Origin: Maribacter sp. 4G9
GTDB taxonomy: Bacteria > Bacteroidota > Bacteroidia > Flavobacteriales > Flavobacteriaceae
DNA length: 64,000 nt
Assembly: GCF_002742265.1 (NCBI RefSeq)
Contig: NZ_MDGL01000126.1
Coordinates: 62,001 to 126,000, forward strand
Direction of reading: 5' to 3'
Shown here: in pieces, positions 35,375 to 44,588 of the stretch
Layout of the letters: each line of letters starts with the position of its first letter
Numbering within the stretch: the first letter of the stretch is position 1
Made by a program: the position numbers and the translations under genes
The notes under the pieces: model-generated
The model's input: only the letters and a program-made list of their open reading frames with translations
Databases searched by the model: none
Told to the model about the DNA's origin: nothing

Positions 35375-35935
35375 TTACACGATATTCAAAAGAAGCAAAA
35401 GCACCGCAGGTCCATAGACTTTCCTTAATTCACGTAAGCCAATTTTTAACCTGGATTTAATCGTTCCCAAAGGGATGTCCAACTCTTCGCTTGCCTCCTG
35501 CTGTGTCATTCCTTGAAAAAATAAAGCGTCTAAAACGATTTGATATTTTTCCTCAATTTTATCCAGATGTTCTTGAACGTCCATGAATTCCGGTCTTGTA
35601 CTTTCAACACCTAAATTATATACGTCAGAAACGTCTATTTGGATTTCCTTATCCGTTTTTGTGTTTAAACTTCTTAATTTATCAATGGCCGTATTCCTGG
35701 TAATACGGAACAACCATGTAAAAAGCTTGGCTTTCGTAGGATCGTAGGAGTCGGCCTTTTTCCAAATTTTCACGAAGCTTTCCTGTAAAACGTCTTGGGC
35801 AAGTTCCTCGTTTCTAAGGACCTTGTTGGCAACCCCTAAAAGTGTATCTCCATAGTTGTCATAAAGAAGGGAAATGGCTTTATCGTTCCGCTCCTGCAAT
35901 AGTTCAACAATATGTTTTTCCAGTAGTATGCTCAT
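35375..35935 (-). CDS. RNA polymerase sigma factor, ECF (SigK-like)
   Basis: A 186-residue sigma factor with region 2 (LYDNYGDTLLGVANKVLRNEELAQDVLQESFVKIW, then TWLFRITRNTAIDKLRS) and region 4 (FFQGMTQQEASEELDIPLGTIKSRLKIGLRELR). The order sigma then RskA-like anti-sigma on one strand is the standard regulatory pair, with release from the membrane protein activating the sigma factor. The inducing signal is unknown. Confidence 0.93.
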   Translation of the reverse strand: MSILLEKHIVELLQERNDKAISLLYDNYGDTLLGVANKVLRNEELAQDVLQESFVKIWKKADSYDPTKAKLFTWLFRITRNTAIDKLRSLNTKTDKEIQIDVSDVYNLGVESTRPEFMDVQEHLDKIEEKYQIVLDALFFQGMTQQEASEELDIPLGTIKSRLKIGLRELRKVYGPAVLLLLLNIV

Positions 35936-36061
35936 AGCGAATGGGGGATGCTTATTTTTTTTTGATTTGCAAGATCCAAGGAAAGGTTTCAGTCCGTATA
36001 TCCATAAACGCTAATTTATAAAATTGATTGCTAAAGCGGCGTTATCTAAAAAATTAAGTTA

Positions 36062-36089
36062 TAAGTGAGCAGCTGGTAACTGCCACTTA
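36062..36089. promoter_or_regulatory. hairpin between murB and the sigma-factor gene
   Basis: TAAGTG-A-GCAG pairs with CTGC-CACTTA, a 10-bp stem with one bulge and a 7-base loop. On the plus strand it is followed by GTTTTT. No plus-strand gene feeds it. On the minus strand it lies beyond murB, so it may be part of the murB 3' end. Confidence 0.4.
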
Positions 36090-36112
36090 GTTTTTGGTTA
36101 GTTTGGTTTGGT

Positions 36113-36143
36113 ATAACCCCTAGGATTTTATTCTAGGGGTTAT
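36113..36143 (-). terminator. hairpin overlapping the murB stop codon
   Basis: ATAACCCCTAG (36113-36123) and CTAGGGGTTAT (36133-36143) form a perfect 11-bp stem with a 9-base loop. The murB stop codon TAA (36142-36140) is inside it. On the minus strand only weak T content follows, so termination here is less certain than at the other sites. Confidence 0.5.
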
Positions 36144-37156
36144 TTTATGAGATTGACTTCAGGCTGAATGGTAATCCCGAATTTGTATTGTACTTCCTCA
36201 ATGATTTTATGGGCCAGGTTTAATATCTCATTTCCGCTTGCATTGCCATAATTTACCAAAACCAACGCTTGCTTTGAATGTACCCCGGCATCACCAAATC
36301 GCTTACCCTTGAATCCACTTTGTTCAATGAGCCAACCTGCAGGAATTTTAAATTCTTCCTCTGAAACTTTATAAAAGGGAGCTTCAGGGTTTTTAGCGAT
36401 GAAATCCTCAAATACTTCCTTGGATATGATAGGATTCTTAAAAAAGCTTCCGCTATTGCCCAATTCCTTTGGGTTGGGCAATTTGCTGTTTCTAATATTT
36501 ATGACAGCGTTCGAGACGTCGACTATACCTGGGTCCGTGATATTGTTCCTAGCCAATTCCTCGTTAATGGCTCCGTAGTTCGTATTTAGAACATGGTTCT
36601 TTTTGGTAAGTTTTAATGTTACCGATGTAATGACGTACTCATCCTTTCCTTCGTTCTTAAAAAAGGAATCCCTGTATCCAAATTGGCACTCTTCCTTTGT
36701 AAAATGTACCAACTTCTGGTCTGCCCTTCGTACGGCCTCGCAACTGACAAAAACATCCTTGAGCTCCACTCCATAGGCGCCTATGTTCTGAATAGGTGCA
36801 GTTCCGGTGTTTCCTGGAATCAGGGACATGTTTTCCAGTCCCCCAAAATTCCGTTCCAAGGTCCACAAGACCATTCCATGCCAATTCTCACCGGCCATAA
36901 CCCTAATCTCAGCATAAGAATCATCCTCATTTTCAATAAAAATCCCTCTCATATCTATATGGATAACCAAGGCATCGATATCCTTAGTAATCAACATATT
37001 GCTTCCACCTCCCAAAATAAACTTGTGGGGATATCTTGTATCACCCAAAATACATTGAAGATCTTCAACTGTTGTTATTTCAACAAAGAATTTTGCCTTG
37101 GCATCAATACCAAAGGTATTGTAGTCCTTTAGGGAATAATTCTTGTGTATTTCCAT
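36140..37156 (-). CDS. murB: UDP-N-acetylenolpyruvoylglucosamine reductase
   Basis: A 338-residue FAD enzyme that makes UDP-N-acetylmuramate with NADPH, in cytoplasmic peptidoglycan precursor synthesis. It has the FAD-binding PCMH fold (KFILGGGSNMLI, SLIPGNTGTAPIQNIGAYGVEL) and the C-terminal MurB domain (KELGNSGSFFKNP, then PAGWLIEQSGFKGKRFGDAGVHSKQALVLVN). The SGSFFKNP Ser is the catalytic proton donor. This is the type I long form. The ATG at 37156 shares a base with the stop of the aminotransferase (TGATG), so the genes are coupled. Confidence 0.97.
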   Translation of the reverse strand: MEIHKNYSLKDYNTFGIDAKAKFFVEITTVEDLQCILGDTRYPHKFILGGGSNMLITKDIDALVIHIDMRGIFIENEDDSYAEIRVMAGENWHGMVLWTLERNFGGLENMSLIPGNTGTAPIQNIGAYGVELKDVFVSCEAVRRADQKLVHFTKEECQFGYRDSFFKNEGKDEYVITSVTLKLTKKNHVLNTNYGAINEELARNNITDPGIVDVSNAVINIRNSKLPNPKELGNSGSFFKNPIISKEVFEDFIAKNPEAPFYKVSEEEFKIPAGWLIEQSGFKGKRFGDAGVHSKQALVLVNYGNASGNEILNLAHKIIEEVQYKFGITIQPEVNLIK

Positions 37157-38346
37157 CAACCGATGTAGGTTTTAAGTGCCTCGCCCAGAATGTGAACGGC
37201 TCTTTTTAGGGTGGGTCGGTCGAGAACGTAGGCAATCCGTATTTGGTTCTTGCCCAGTCCTTCCGTGGCATAAAACCCTGCAGCGGGAGCTACCATGACA
37301 GTTTCATTATCAACCCTAAAATCCTCCAATAGCCATTGGGCAAAATCGTCCGCGTCCTCAATGGGAAGTTCCGCGATGCAATAAAAGGCGCCCTGTGGTT
37401 TGGCCACCACTACGCCGTCCAGTTTTTCAAGTTCCGAAATCAGCAGGTTCCTTCTGGACACATATTCCGTCTTTACCTCGTCAAAATAACTTTGGGGTGT
37501 TTCCAAAGCGGCTTCGCTCGCTATTTGGGCATAGGTTGGGGGGGAAAGTCTTGCCTGGGCAAATTTGATGGCCGTTGAGATTACCTCTTGGTTCTTTGAT
37601 ACCAGGAAGCCAATACGGGCTCCGCACATACTATATCTTTTGGAGACTGAATCCACTATAATCCCATGATTCGCCAAAGATGGTTCTTGTAGGATGGAGT
37701 AATGCTGCCTGTCGTCGTATACGAACTCTCTGTACACCTCATCGGCAATTAGAAATAAATCATGCTCCACTACGATTTTTGCAAGCTTTTTGATTTCCTC
37801 CTCGCTATATAAGTAGCCTGTGGGATTGCCAGGATTGCAAATGAGAATTGCCTTTGTTTTTGGTGTAATCAACTTTTCAAAATCCTCAATGGGCGGCAGT
37901 GCAAAGTTGTTCTCGATTTTGGATACAACAGGAACCACCTTAATACCGCTTGCCGTGGCAAAACCGTTGTAGTTGGCATAGAATGGTTCTGGGATAATAA
38001 CTTCATCATCCGTATCCGCTATACTACCCATGGCAAAGGAAAGTGCTTCGGAACCGCCAGTGGTAACTATAATATCATTGGCCGTAACCTCGATTTGATT
38101 CTTATGGTAGTAGGCCGCTATTTTCTCCCTGTAACTTTCAGAACCCTCCGTCCTGCTGTACTCCAATACCTTAAGATTGTTGTTTTTTACCGCATCCAAG
38201 GCAATTTGAGGGGTCCTAATATCAGGTTGTCCAATATTGAGATGGATTACGGTCGCACCTTTTTTCTTGGCACTTTCCGCAAAGGGAACCAATTTTCTAA
38301 TGGGGGATTGCGGCATGGCAAGTCCTTTTTGGGAAATCTTAGGCAT
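37156..38346 (-). CDS. pyridoxal-phosphate-dependent aminotransferase, class I/II
   Basis: A 396-residue fold-type I enzyme. Conserved parts are the N-terminal NIGQPDIRTP, the cofactor-binding TTGGSEALSFAMG, the substrate-arm NPGNPTG at about residue 173-179, the PLP aspartate in LFLIADEVYREF, and the Schiff-base lysine in SVSKRYSMCGARIGF. It belongs to the aspartate/tyrosine aminotransferase group; the exact amino acid cannot be read. It is the first gene of a pair with murB. Confidence 0.93.
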   Translation of the reverse strand: MPKISQKGLAMPQSPIRKLVPFAESAKKKGATVIHLNIGQPDIRTPQIALDAVKNNNLKVLEYSRTEGSESYREKIAAYYHKNQIEVTANDIIVTTGGSEALSFAMGSIADTDDEVIIPEPFYANYNGFATASGIKVVPVVSKIENNFALPPIEDFEKLITPKTKAILICNPGNPTGYLYSEEEIKKLAKIVVEHDLFLIADEVYREFVYDDRQHYSILQEPSLANHGIIVDSVSKRYSMCGARIGFLVSKNQEVISTAIKFAQARLSPPTYAQIASEAALETPQSYFDEVKTEYVSRRNLLISELEKLDGVVVAKPQGAFYCIAELPIEDADDFAQWLLEDFRVDNETVMVAPAAGFYATEGLGKNQIRIAYVLDRPTLKRAVHILGEALKTYIG

Positions 38347-38495
38347 ACAAATTACTTTTTGGCAAAATTGGTGAATGATTGGGTAATCTACAATTTATGG
38401 ACGGTTTATTTCCGGTTTTTTCAGGAATGTTAAAATTCAAGTGGGTGAAATAATAATTTCGTATCTTGATGAATGTCAATCAATTGTAAACGAAT

Positions 38496-39827
38496 ATGTT
38501 AGGAGGAATCAAGCATTTTTATCTTATTCTGTGGCTGGTACTGCCAATTTACGGCGTAGCACAGGGCTATTCCTTTCCCGTTAATCAAAGGGTTGAGAAA
38601 ATCAGGTTCGAGTTGATAAACAACCTGATTGTTATTCCAATAGATGTCAACGGAACCCAATTGTCCTTTGTTTTGGATTCTGGTGTAAGCACCCCAATAT
38701 TGTTCAATCTTGCCAACCAAGACTCCTTGGAATTAAAGAATGTTTCTGATATCACCATTAACGGGCTGGGCGAAGGGGAACCCATAAGTGCGTTGAGCTC
38801 GCAGGGAAATTACTTTAAGTTGGGGAATGTTCGGAATTTTTCTCAAAAACTATATGTTGTGCTGGATGCGGGAATCAATTTTTCCCCAAGTTTAGGAGTT
38901 CCCATTCATGGTATAATAGGGTATGATCTATTTAGGGATTTTATAGTCGATATCAATTATTCTGGCAAGACGATCAAGTTCTATAACCCCGAAAGCGCGG
39001 GACCAAAGTTGGGAAACCGCTTTGAAACGCTTCAAGTGGATATTATCAATAGAAAGGCTTATATGGATGCCCATGTTTCCTTAAAGGGAGCCAAGGATAT
39101 TCCCATTAAGATGTTATTGGATACCGGTAGTAGCGATGCAATTTGGCTCTTTGAGGATGAACGGATTAAATTGCCCAAAGAGTATTATGAGGATTATTTG
39201 GGAAAGGGTCTGGCAGGTGATATTTTTGGTAAGAGAACCAAGGTGGAAGCAATCAGAATTGGTGATTTTGATCTATCCGATGCAAAGGCAGCTTTTCCTG
39301 ATATGCTATCTTTTAGTAGCATTAAGGATTTGGGAAATAGAAACGGTAGTTTTGGCGGTGAAATGCTAAAGCGATTTAATATAGTTTTTGATTATCCTAA
39401 TGGTAAAATCAGTCTTCGAAAAAATTCAAACTTCAAAAAACCATTTCATTACAATGTAAGCGGCATTGATCTACAACATGCCGGGGTACGATATGTATCC
39501 GAAAGAATAGCTGATGTGAATGGAATCGTGGAAAGCAACCATCGCTCCTACGGAAACGTACAAATTTTGCTGGAAGGCGCTACCCGATTGAGTCTTGTGC
39601 CTGAAATTGTGGTTTCCGGTATTCGGTCCGGTAGCCCGGCGCATTCGGCTGGTTTGCAGGAGGGGGATATAATTTTGGCAGTCAATGGGAAAAGAATACA
39701 CCGGTATAAGATTCAGGAAATTATGGAAATGTTAAATGAAAAGGAGGGCAGAAGGGTGAAAGTACTTGTGGAAAGGGCCAATGCCAATTTGTTGTTCAGT
39801 TTTGTCCTGAAAGACCTGTTCAAATAA
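38496..39827 (+). CDS. exported retropepsin-like aspartyl protease with PDZ domain
   Basis: A 443-residue protein with signal peptide (ending near YGVAQ). Two aspartyl-protease half-sites are present, FVLDSGVSTPILF at about residue 57-69 and MLLDTGSSDAIWLF at about 207-220, each with the D-(S/T)-G signature, arranged as a tandem as in single-chain pepsin-like enzymes. A PDZ domain at about 365-430 (IRSGSPAHSAGLQEGDIILAVNGKRI) follows. The 444-residue protease-PDZ layout is widespread in Bacteroidota periplasmic proteins. Its substrate is unknown. It ends at a terminator shared with DUF1573. Confidence 0.87.
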   Translation: MLGGIKHFYLILWLVLPIYGVAQGYSFPVNQRVEKIRFELINNLIVIPIDVNGTQLSFVLDSGVSTPILFNLANQDSLELKNVSDITINGLGEGEPISALSSQGNYFKLGNVRNFSQKLYVVLDAGINFSPSLGVPIHGIIGYDLFRDFIVDINYSGKTIKFYNPESAGPKLGNRFETLQVDIINRKAYMDAHVSLKGAKDIPIKMLLDTGSSDAIWLFEDERIKLPKEYYEDYLGKGLAGDIFGKRTKVEAIRIGDFDLSDAKAAFPDMLSFSSIKDLGNRNGSFGGEMLKRFNIVFDYPNGKISLRKNSNFKKPFHYNVSGIDLQHAGVRYVSERIADVNGIVESNHRSYGNVQILLEGATRLSLVPEIVVSGIRSGSPAHSAGLQEGDIILAVNGKRIHRYKIQEIMEMLNEKEGRRVKVLVERANANLLFSFVLKDLFK

Positions 39828-39854
39828 AAAGCCCTCACGTATTGGGAGGGCTTT
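39828..39854. terminator. shared terminator for the convergent protease and DUF1573 genes
   Basis: AAAGCCCTC (39828-39836) and GAGGGCTTT (39846-39854) pair across a 9-base loop. On the minus strand it runs into TTTTTATTTG, so it serves the DUF1573 gene well; the plus-strand side is weaker. Confidence 0.8.
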
Positions 39855-39875
39855 GAATTCTTTTCGAATTAGGGG

Positions 39876-40268
39876 TTACTTGGTTCCACTTGTGGCTTTT
39901 ACTTCGCCTTTAATCTTTAAAATCTTTGTTGGGGTATCCGCGTTGGAAGTTACGGTAATCGCCTTTCTAATGGGTCCAACACGGTTGGTGTCATATTTTA
40001 CCTGGATTTCACCGGTTTTGCCTGGCATGATCGGATCTTCCGGTTTTTTAGGAATCGTACATCCACAGCTAGAACGTACATCGCTTATAATCAAAGGGGC
40101 ACTTCCTGTATTAGTGAATTCAAACACACGAACACCGTCCGTACCTTTTTCGATTTCACCGTAATCCACGGTTTCCGATTTAAACTCAATTTTTGCCGCG
40201 TTATCTTGGGCCTTTAAGCTCATTGTAACCAATCCGACAAACAATACAAGTACAATTTTTTTCATCAT
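39876..40268 (-). CDS. DUF1573 domain secreted protein
   Basis: A 130-residue exported protein: signal peptide to about residue 21 (LKAQ), then one DUF1573 immunoglobulin-like domain with the hallmark VDYGEIEKGTDGVRVFEFTNTGSAPLIISDVRSSCGCT. The SCGC pair and PGKTGEIQVKYD are characteristic. The domain belongs to the ASPM/SPD-2/Hydin-like group and often faces the periplasm; its role is unknown. A full promoter lies upstream, back to back with that of valS. Confidence 0.9.
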   Translation of the reverse strand: MMKKIVLVLFVGLVTMSLKAQDNAAKIEFKSETVDYGEIEKGTDGVRVFEFTNTGSAPLIISDVRSSCGCTIPKKPEDPIMPGKTGEIQVKYDTNRVGPIRKAITVTSNADTPTKILKIKGEVKATSGTK

Positions 40269-40288
40269 TTTTAATTTAGGATGAACTT

Positions 40289-40319
40289 CAAAATTAATTC
40301 TTTTCAGAACAACTCCAAA
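40289..40319 (-). promoter_or_regulatory. promoter of the DUF1573 gene
   Basis: On the minus strand, TTTG (40319-40316) and TAATTTTG (40296-40289) are 19 bp apart, matching the Bacteroidota consensus in both boxes and spacing. It lies 20 bp before the ATG. Confidence 0.6.
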
Positions 40320-40324
40320 ATCCT

Positions 40325-40354
40325 TTTGTTATACTCTAACGTTACTTATTTTTG
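40325..40354 (+). promoter_or_regulatory. promoter of valS
   Basis: TTTG (40325-40328) and TATTTTTG (40347-40354) are 18 bp apart. The start site would fall near 40361, giving a leader of about 90 bases before the ATG at 40451. The two opposing -33 boxes here are only a few bases apart. Confidence 0.55.
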
Positions 40355-40450
40355 TTTCGTATTTTATTTTGGAAAAAACGGTACGGATATAAGAAATATC
40401 TATTCCGTTTTGTTTTTTCCTCCCAACTCATTTCAAAAACTGTTCCAAAA

Positions 40451-43081
40451 ATGGAAATTCCATCAAAATATGAGCCAATTCAGGTAGAAAATCGTTGGTA
40501 CGATTACTGGATGCAACATAATTACTTTCATTCCACACCAGATGAAAGAGAACCCTACACGATTGTAATTCCGCCTCCCAACGTGACAGGGGTGCTGCAC
40601 ATGGGGCACATGCTGAATAATACGATACAGGATGTATTAATTAGAAGGGCCCGTTTGAAGGGGAAAAATGCTTGTTGGGTACCTGGAACGGACCATGCAT
40701 CCATTGCAACGGAAGCCAAGGTTGTGGCCAAGCTTAAAGAACAGGGAATCCATAAAAGCGAGATTTCTAGGGAGGAATTCCTTAAACATGCGTGGGATTG
40801 GACACATGAATACGGTGGAGTTATCCTGGAACAGCTCAAAAAGCTAGGTTGTTCCTGTGACTGGGATAGAACGGCCTTTACCATGGATAAGGAGCGCTAT
40901 GAAAGCGTTATCAAAGTATTCGTTGATCTTTATGAAAAGGGACTTATTTACAGGGGATACAGAATGGTCAATTGGGACCCAGAGGCCAAGACCACTTTAT
41001 CCGATGAGGAGGTAATCTATGAAGAGAAACAAGGCTTGTTATATTATTTGCAGTATTCCATTGAGGGGTCAGACGAAAAAGTAACGATAGCAACCACCAG
41101 ACCGGAAACGATCCTTGGGGATACGGCCATTTGTATCAATCCCAACGACGAACGGTACGCACATTTAAAGGGAAAAAAGGCCATTGTACCTCTGTGTAAT
41201 AGGGTAATACCCCTTATAGAGGATGAATACGTGGATATTGAATTTGGAACAGGTTGTTTAAAAGTAACTCCGGCCCACGATGTGAACGACAAAGCTTTGG
41301 GAGAAAAGCACAACTTGGAAACCGTTGATATTTTTAATGACGATGCAACGCTAAATTCCTTTGGAATGCACTATGAGGGCAAGGACCGTTTTGTAGTTCG
41401 AAAGGAAATAGCCAAGGAATTGGAGGAAAAGGGGTTTTTGGTAAAGACGGAACAACACCTTAATAAAGTTGGGACCTCAGAACGTACAAAAGCGGTTATA
41501 GAGCCTCGATTGTCCGATCAGTGGTTTTTAAAAATGGAGGAATTGGTAAAACCTGCCATAAGGGCAGTTTTAGAATCGGAGGAAATCAAGTTTTTCCCAA
41601 AAAGGTTCGACAATATCTACCGACATTGGATGGAAAATATTAGGGATTGGAACATTTCAAGACAGCTTTGGTGGGGACAACGCATCCCGGCCTACTATTT
41701 TGGTGATGGTCAGGAAGATTTCGTGGTGGCTATGGATGAGGAAGATGCATTGGCAAGGGCCAAGGAAAAATCCGGAAATAAAAATCTGACCCTGACCGAT
41801 TTAAAACAGGACGCAGATGTTCTGGACACCTGGTTTTCTTCGTGGTTATGGCCCATAAGTGTTTTCAATGGAATTTTGGAACCGGAAAATGATGAGGTCC
41901 ATTATTATTATCCTACCAATGACCTGGTTACGGGCCCTGATATTATTTTCTTTTGGGTGGCCCGCATGATCATTGCCGGTTATGAATACCGGGATTCAAG
42001 ACCGTTTGAAAACGTTTATTTCACCGGTTTGGTGCGGGATAAGCAGCGCCGTAAAATGTCCAAGCAACTGGGAAACTCCCCAGATGCCTTACAATTGATC
42101 AAGGAGTATGGTGCAGATGGAGTAAGGGTAGGATTGTTGCTAAGTTCCGCCGCCGGCAACGATTTAATGTTCGATGAAGATCTGTGTCAGCAAGGAAAGA
42201 ATTTCGCCAATAAGATTTGGAACGGGTTCCGTCTTTTGAAAGGGTGGGAAGTAGCGGATCTGCCACAACCGGAAGCATCCAAACTTGGAATCGAATGGTA
42301 CAAGGCAAAGTTCAACCAAACCTTGCAGGAAATCGAGGACCATTTTGGCAAGTATCGTATTTCCGATGCGTTAATGGCCATTTACAAATTGGTTTGGGAC
42401 GATTATAGTTCTTGGCTGCTGGAAATTATCAAGCCCGCCTACCAGCAACCCATCGATAGGAAATCCTTTGAGGAAGTCATCCATATTTTTGAACAAAACC
42501 TAAAGTTATTGCATCCCTTTATGCCATTTTTAACGGAAGAGGTATGGCAGCATATTTCGGAAAGAGATTCTTCTCAGGCTTTGATCATATCCAATTGGCC
42601 TGAACTTTATGCTGCGGATGATGCCCTTGTAGGGCAATTTGAATTTACCACTGAAGTGGTAGCCGGAATTAGGACCATAAGAAAGGAAAAAAACATTCCC
42701 ATGAAGGAATCTTTGGAACTTTTGGTGCTGAACGAAGAAAATAGGGTTGCTGATTGGGATTGTATTATAGGTAAATTGACAAATCTTTCCTCAATTTCCT
42801 ATGTTAACGGTACGGTAGATGGTGCCTTGTCCTTTCGGGTAAAATCCAATGAGTATTTTATACCGATGGGTGGTGCCATTGATGTGGATGCCGAAAAAGC
42901 CAAAATAGAGGATGAATTAAAATATATCAAGGGATTTTTAATTTCGGTACGGAAAAAGCTTTCCAACGAAAGATTTGTAAACAACGCCCCTGAACAGGTC
43001 ATTGAAATGGAACGAAAGAAACAGGCCGATGCCGAGGCTAAAATTGAAACCTTGGAAAAAAGCCTTGCCAACTTGGGTTAA
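40451..43081 (+). CDS. valS: valine--tRNA ligase
   Basis: An 876-residue class I aminoacyl-tRNA synthetase from the ATG at 40451 ([20 protein letters not shown]). A start 33 codons earlier is open but adds an unrelated N-terminus. The HIGH-type signature HMGH is at residues 50-53 ([14 protein letters not shown]), the KMSKQ signature is at about 535, the editing domain lies between ([13 protein letters not shown]), and a C-terminal coiled-coil tail follows ([15 protein letters not shown]). All family elements are present and the length is usual. Confidence 0.97.
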   Translation: MEIPSKYEPIQVENRWYDYWMQHNYFHSTPDEREPYTIVIPPPNVTGVLHMGHMLNNTIQDVLIRRARLKGKNACWVPGTDHASIATEAKVVAKLKEQGIHKSEISREEFLKHAWDWTHEYGGVILEQLKKLGCSCDWDRTAFTMDKERYESVIKVFVDLYEKGLIYRGYRMVNWDPEAKTTLSDEEVIYEEKQGLLYYLQYSIEGSDEKVTIATTRPETILGDTAICINPNDERYAHLKGKKAIVPLCNRVIPLIEDEYVDIEFGTGCLKVTPAHDVNDKALGEKHNLETVDIFNDDATLNSFGMHYEGKDRFVVRKEIAKELEEKGFLVKTEQHLNKVGTSERTKAVIEPRLSDQWFLKMEELVKPAIRAVLESEEIKFFPKRFDNIYRHWMENIRDWNISRQLWWGQRIPAYYFGDGQEDFVVAMDEEDALARAKEKSGNKNLTLTDLKQDADVLDTWFSSWLWPISVFNGILEPENDEVHYYYPTNDLVTGPDIIFFWVARMIIAGYEYRDSRPFENVYFTGLVRDKQRRKMSKQLGNSPDALQLIKEYGADGVRVGLLLSSAAGNDLMFDEDLCQQGKNFANKIWNGFRLLKGWEVADLPQPEASKLGIEWYKAKFNQTLQEIEDHFGKYRISDALMAIYKLVWDDYSSWLLEIIKPAYQQPIDRKSFEEVIHIFEQNLKLLHPFMPFLTEEVWQHISERDSSQALIISNWPELYAADDALVGQFEFTTEVVAGIRTIRKEKNIPMKESLELLVLNEENRVADWDCIIGKLTNLSSISYVNGTVDGALSFRVKSNEYFIPMGGAIDVDAEKAKIEDELKYIKGFLISVRKKLSNERFVNNAPEQVIEMERKKQADAEAKIETLEKSLANLG

Positions 43082-43156
43082 TAGGGAGACAACGGATTTC
43101 CAAATGGATTAATAATCATCGTGTTTAAGGACGATAGTTGATTCATTATCAGCTAA

Positions 43157-43354
<198 letters not shown>

Positions 43355-43375
43355 AAAATTAAAACTATTTGATGG

Positions 43376-43405
43376 ACCAATCCTAAAAGAAGGATTGGTT
43401 TTTTG
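43376..43405 (+). terminator. rho-independent terminator after the lmo0937 gene
   Basis: ACCAATCCT (43376-43384) and AGGATTGGT (43391-43399) form a 9-bp stem with a 6-base loop, followed by TTTTT. Confidence 0.88.
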
Positions 43406-43486
43406 TTTTAGGTCATTGGCCATCGTTTCGGACTACGAAATTTGAACATAATATTTTGTATCTTGAAGGGAAAATATCGGCGTATC

Positions 43487-44077
43487 ATGAAATATATAGT
43501 AGTGTGCCTTGCACTTTTTTCTTTTGCAGAGCTATTTTCCCAAGACGGAAAAGGAAAAATTTTACCAAAGGAAATTCAGATTAAAACGGCCATTTTACCG
43601 GTACCCAAAGGCAGCAGTACGGATACCATGGTTTATGGCTACAATGAGAATGGGGACTTGGTAGTTCTTCGTGAGGGTACAAGCAATATGGTCTGTTTGG
43701 CCGATGATCCCAATAAGGAAGGAATCAGTGTTTCCTGTTACTCCAAAAAATTGGAACCATTTATGAAACGGGGACGGGAGCTTCGGGCCCAAGGGAAGGA
43801 TGTTATGGAAATACGGGAAATTAGGGGAAACGAGATATCCCAGGGAACCTTGGATATGCCCAGGGAACCTAGTATGATGTACGTGTATTATGGCACAGAT
43901 GCCGATTATGACTCCACTGCCGGGGAGCTGGCAAACGGACAGTTTAGATATGTCATCTATATTCCTTATGCTACAACGGAATCCACAGGGCTGCCCGATA
44001 AACCCCATGCCAAGGGGATGCCATGGTTGATGGATCCAGGCACCCATAGGGCGCACATTATGGTGGGACCTAATTGA
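43487..44077 (+). CDS. exported protein of unknown function
   Basis: About 196 residues from the ATG at 43487; the open frame 15 codons upstream probably is not used. The start is a signal peptide (MKYIVVCLALFSFAELFSQ). The mature protein has no domain I can name: it has one conserved-looking segment DDPNKEGISVSCYSKKLEPFMKRG, then MMYVYYGTDADYD and a C-terminal MPWLMDPGTHRAHIMVGPN rich in His, Pro and Met. It stands alone between the lmo0937 terminator and the convergent DoxX-like gene. Confidence 0.75.
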   Translation: MKYIVVCLALFSFAELFSQDGKGKILPKEIQIKTAILPVPKGSSTDTMVYGYNENGDLVVLREGTSNMVCLADDPNKEGISVSCYSKKLEPFMKRGRELRAQGKDVMEIREIRGNEISQGTLDMPREPSMMYVYYGTDADYDSTAGELANGQFRYVIYIPYATTESTGLPDKPHAKGMPWLMDPGTHRAHIMVGPN

Positions 44078-44563
44078 TTATCTGAATCTAAAGATTCTTC
44101 TTAGGGGCAATTCCGGATCAATATTTTCCTCTTTTGTTTTTGCGACAGGGGTATTTTCCTCTATCGTTTCCATCCAAAGGACACCCAATGCTCCCAGGAT
44201 TATCAGGTTTTTGATGATATATTGGCCTAGGAGCGTAAGGGTCAACAAACTTTCATTAAAAATAAGTTCCGGGAAGAAAAGCAGTGGTGTAAAGGTAAGA
44301 AGCATGTGTACCACCGCTAACTGAACCGTACCCTTTTTTTGAAGGTTAAATAGGAAAAATACTCCTACTAGGACTTCCCATAAGGCCAAGAGTAGAATTG
44401 AAATACTGGAAGGTATCATTGAAAAGGTGAGTTCGTCAATGGTGTTTATCGCCAGTTCTTCTGCTGGACTAAAATTTGGGAAGAATTTAAGTCCCCCGAA
44501 CCATAAGTAAACAAGTCCTATGGATATTTGTAAGTAACGCTTTTTGATGTTTTGAATTTTCAT
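44078..44563 (-). CDS. DoxX-like membrane protein
   Basis: A 161-residue inner-membrane protein with four predicted helices. The first helix and loop, ISIGLVYLWFGGLKFFPNFSPAEELA, is characteristic of the DoxX/DUF417-type superfamily, and the next helices are GVFFLFNL-type and LGQYIIKNLIILGALGVLW. A role in oxidation-reduction or as a small quinone-linked subunit is known for some family members but cannot be assigned here. It follows the outer-membrane gene by 25 bp on the same strand, so both are likely one operon. It abuts the convergent exported-protein gene with no gap. Confidence 0.78.
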   Translation of the reverse strand: MKIQNIKKRYLQISIGLVYLWFGGLKFFPNFSPAEELAINTIDELTFSMIPSSISILLLALWEVLVGVFFLFNLQKKGTVQLAVVHMLLTFTPLLFFPELIFNESLLTLTLLGQYIIKNLIILGALGVLWMETIEENTPVAKTKEENIDPELPLRRIFRFR

Positions 44564-44588
44564 TTGGCAGGTATTTATATTGGTTAAT

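Noticed and set aside
40352-40450. Thirty-three extra N-terminal codons of valS
   Set aside because: The added residues do not fit the family N-terminus and contain the promoter box; the ATG at 40451 gives the standard start.
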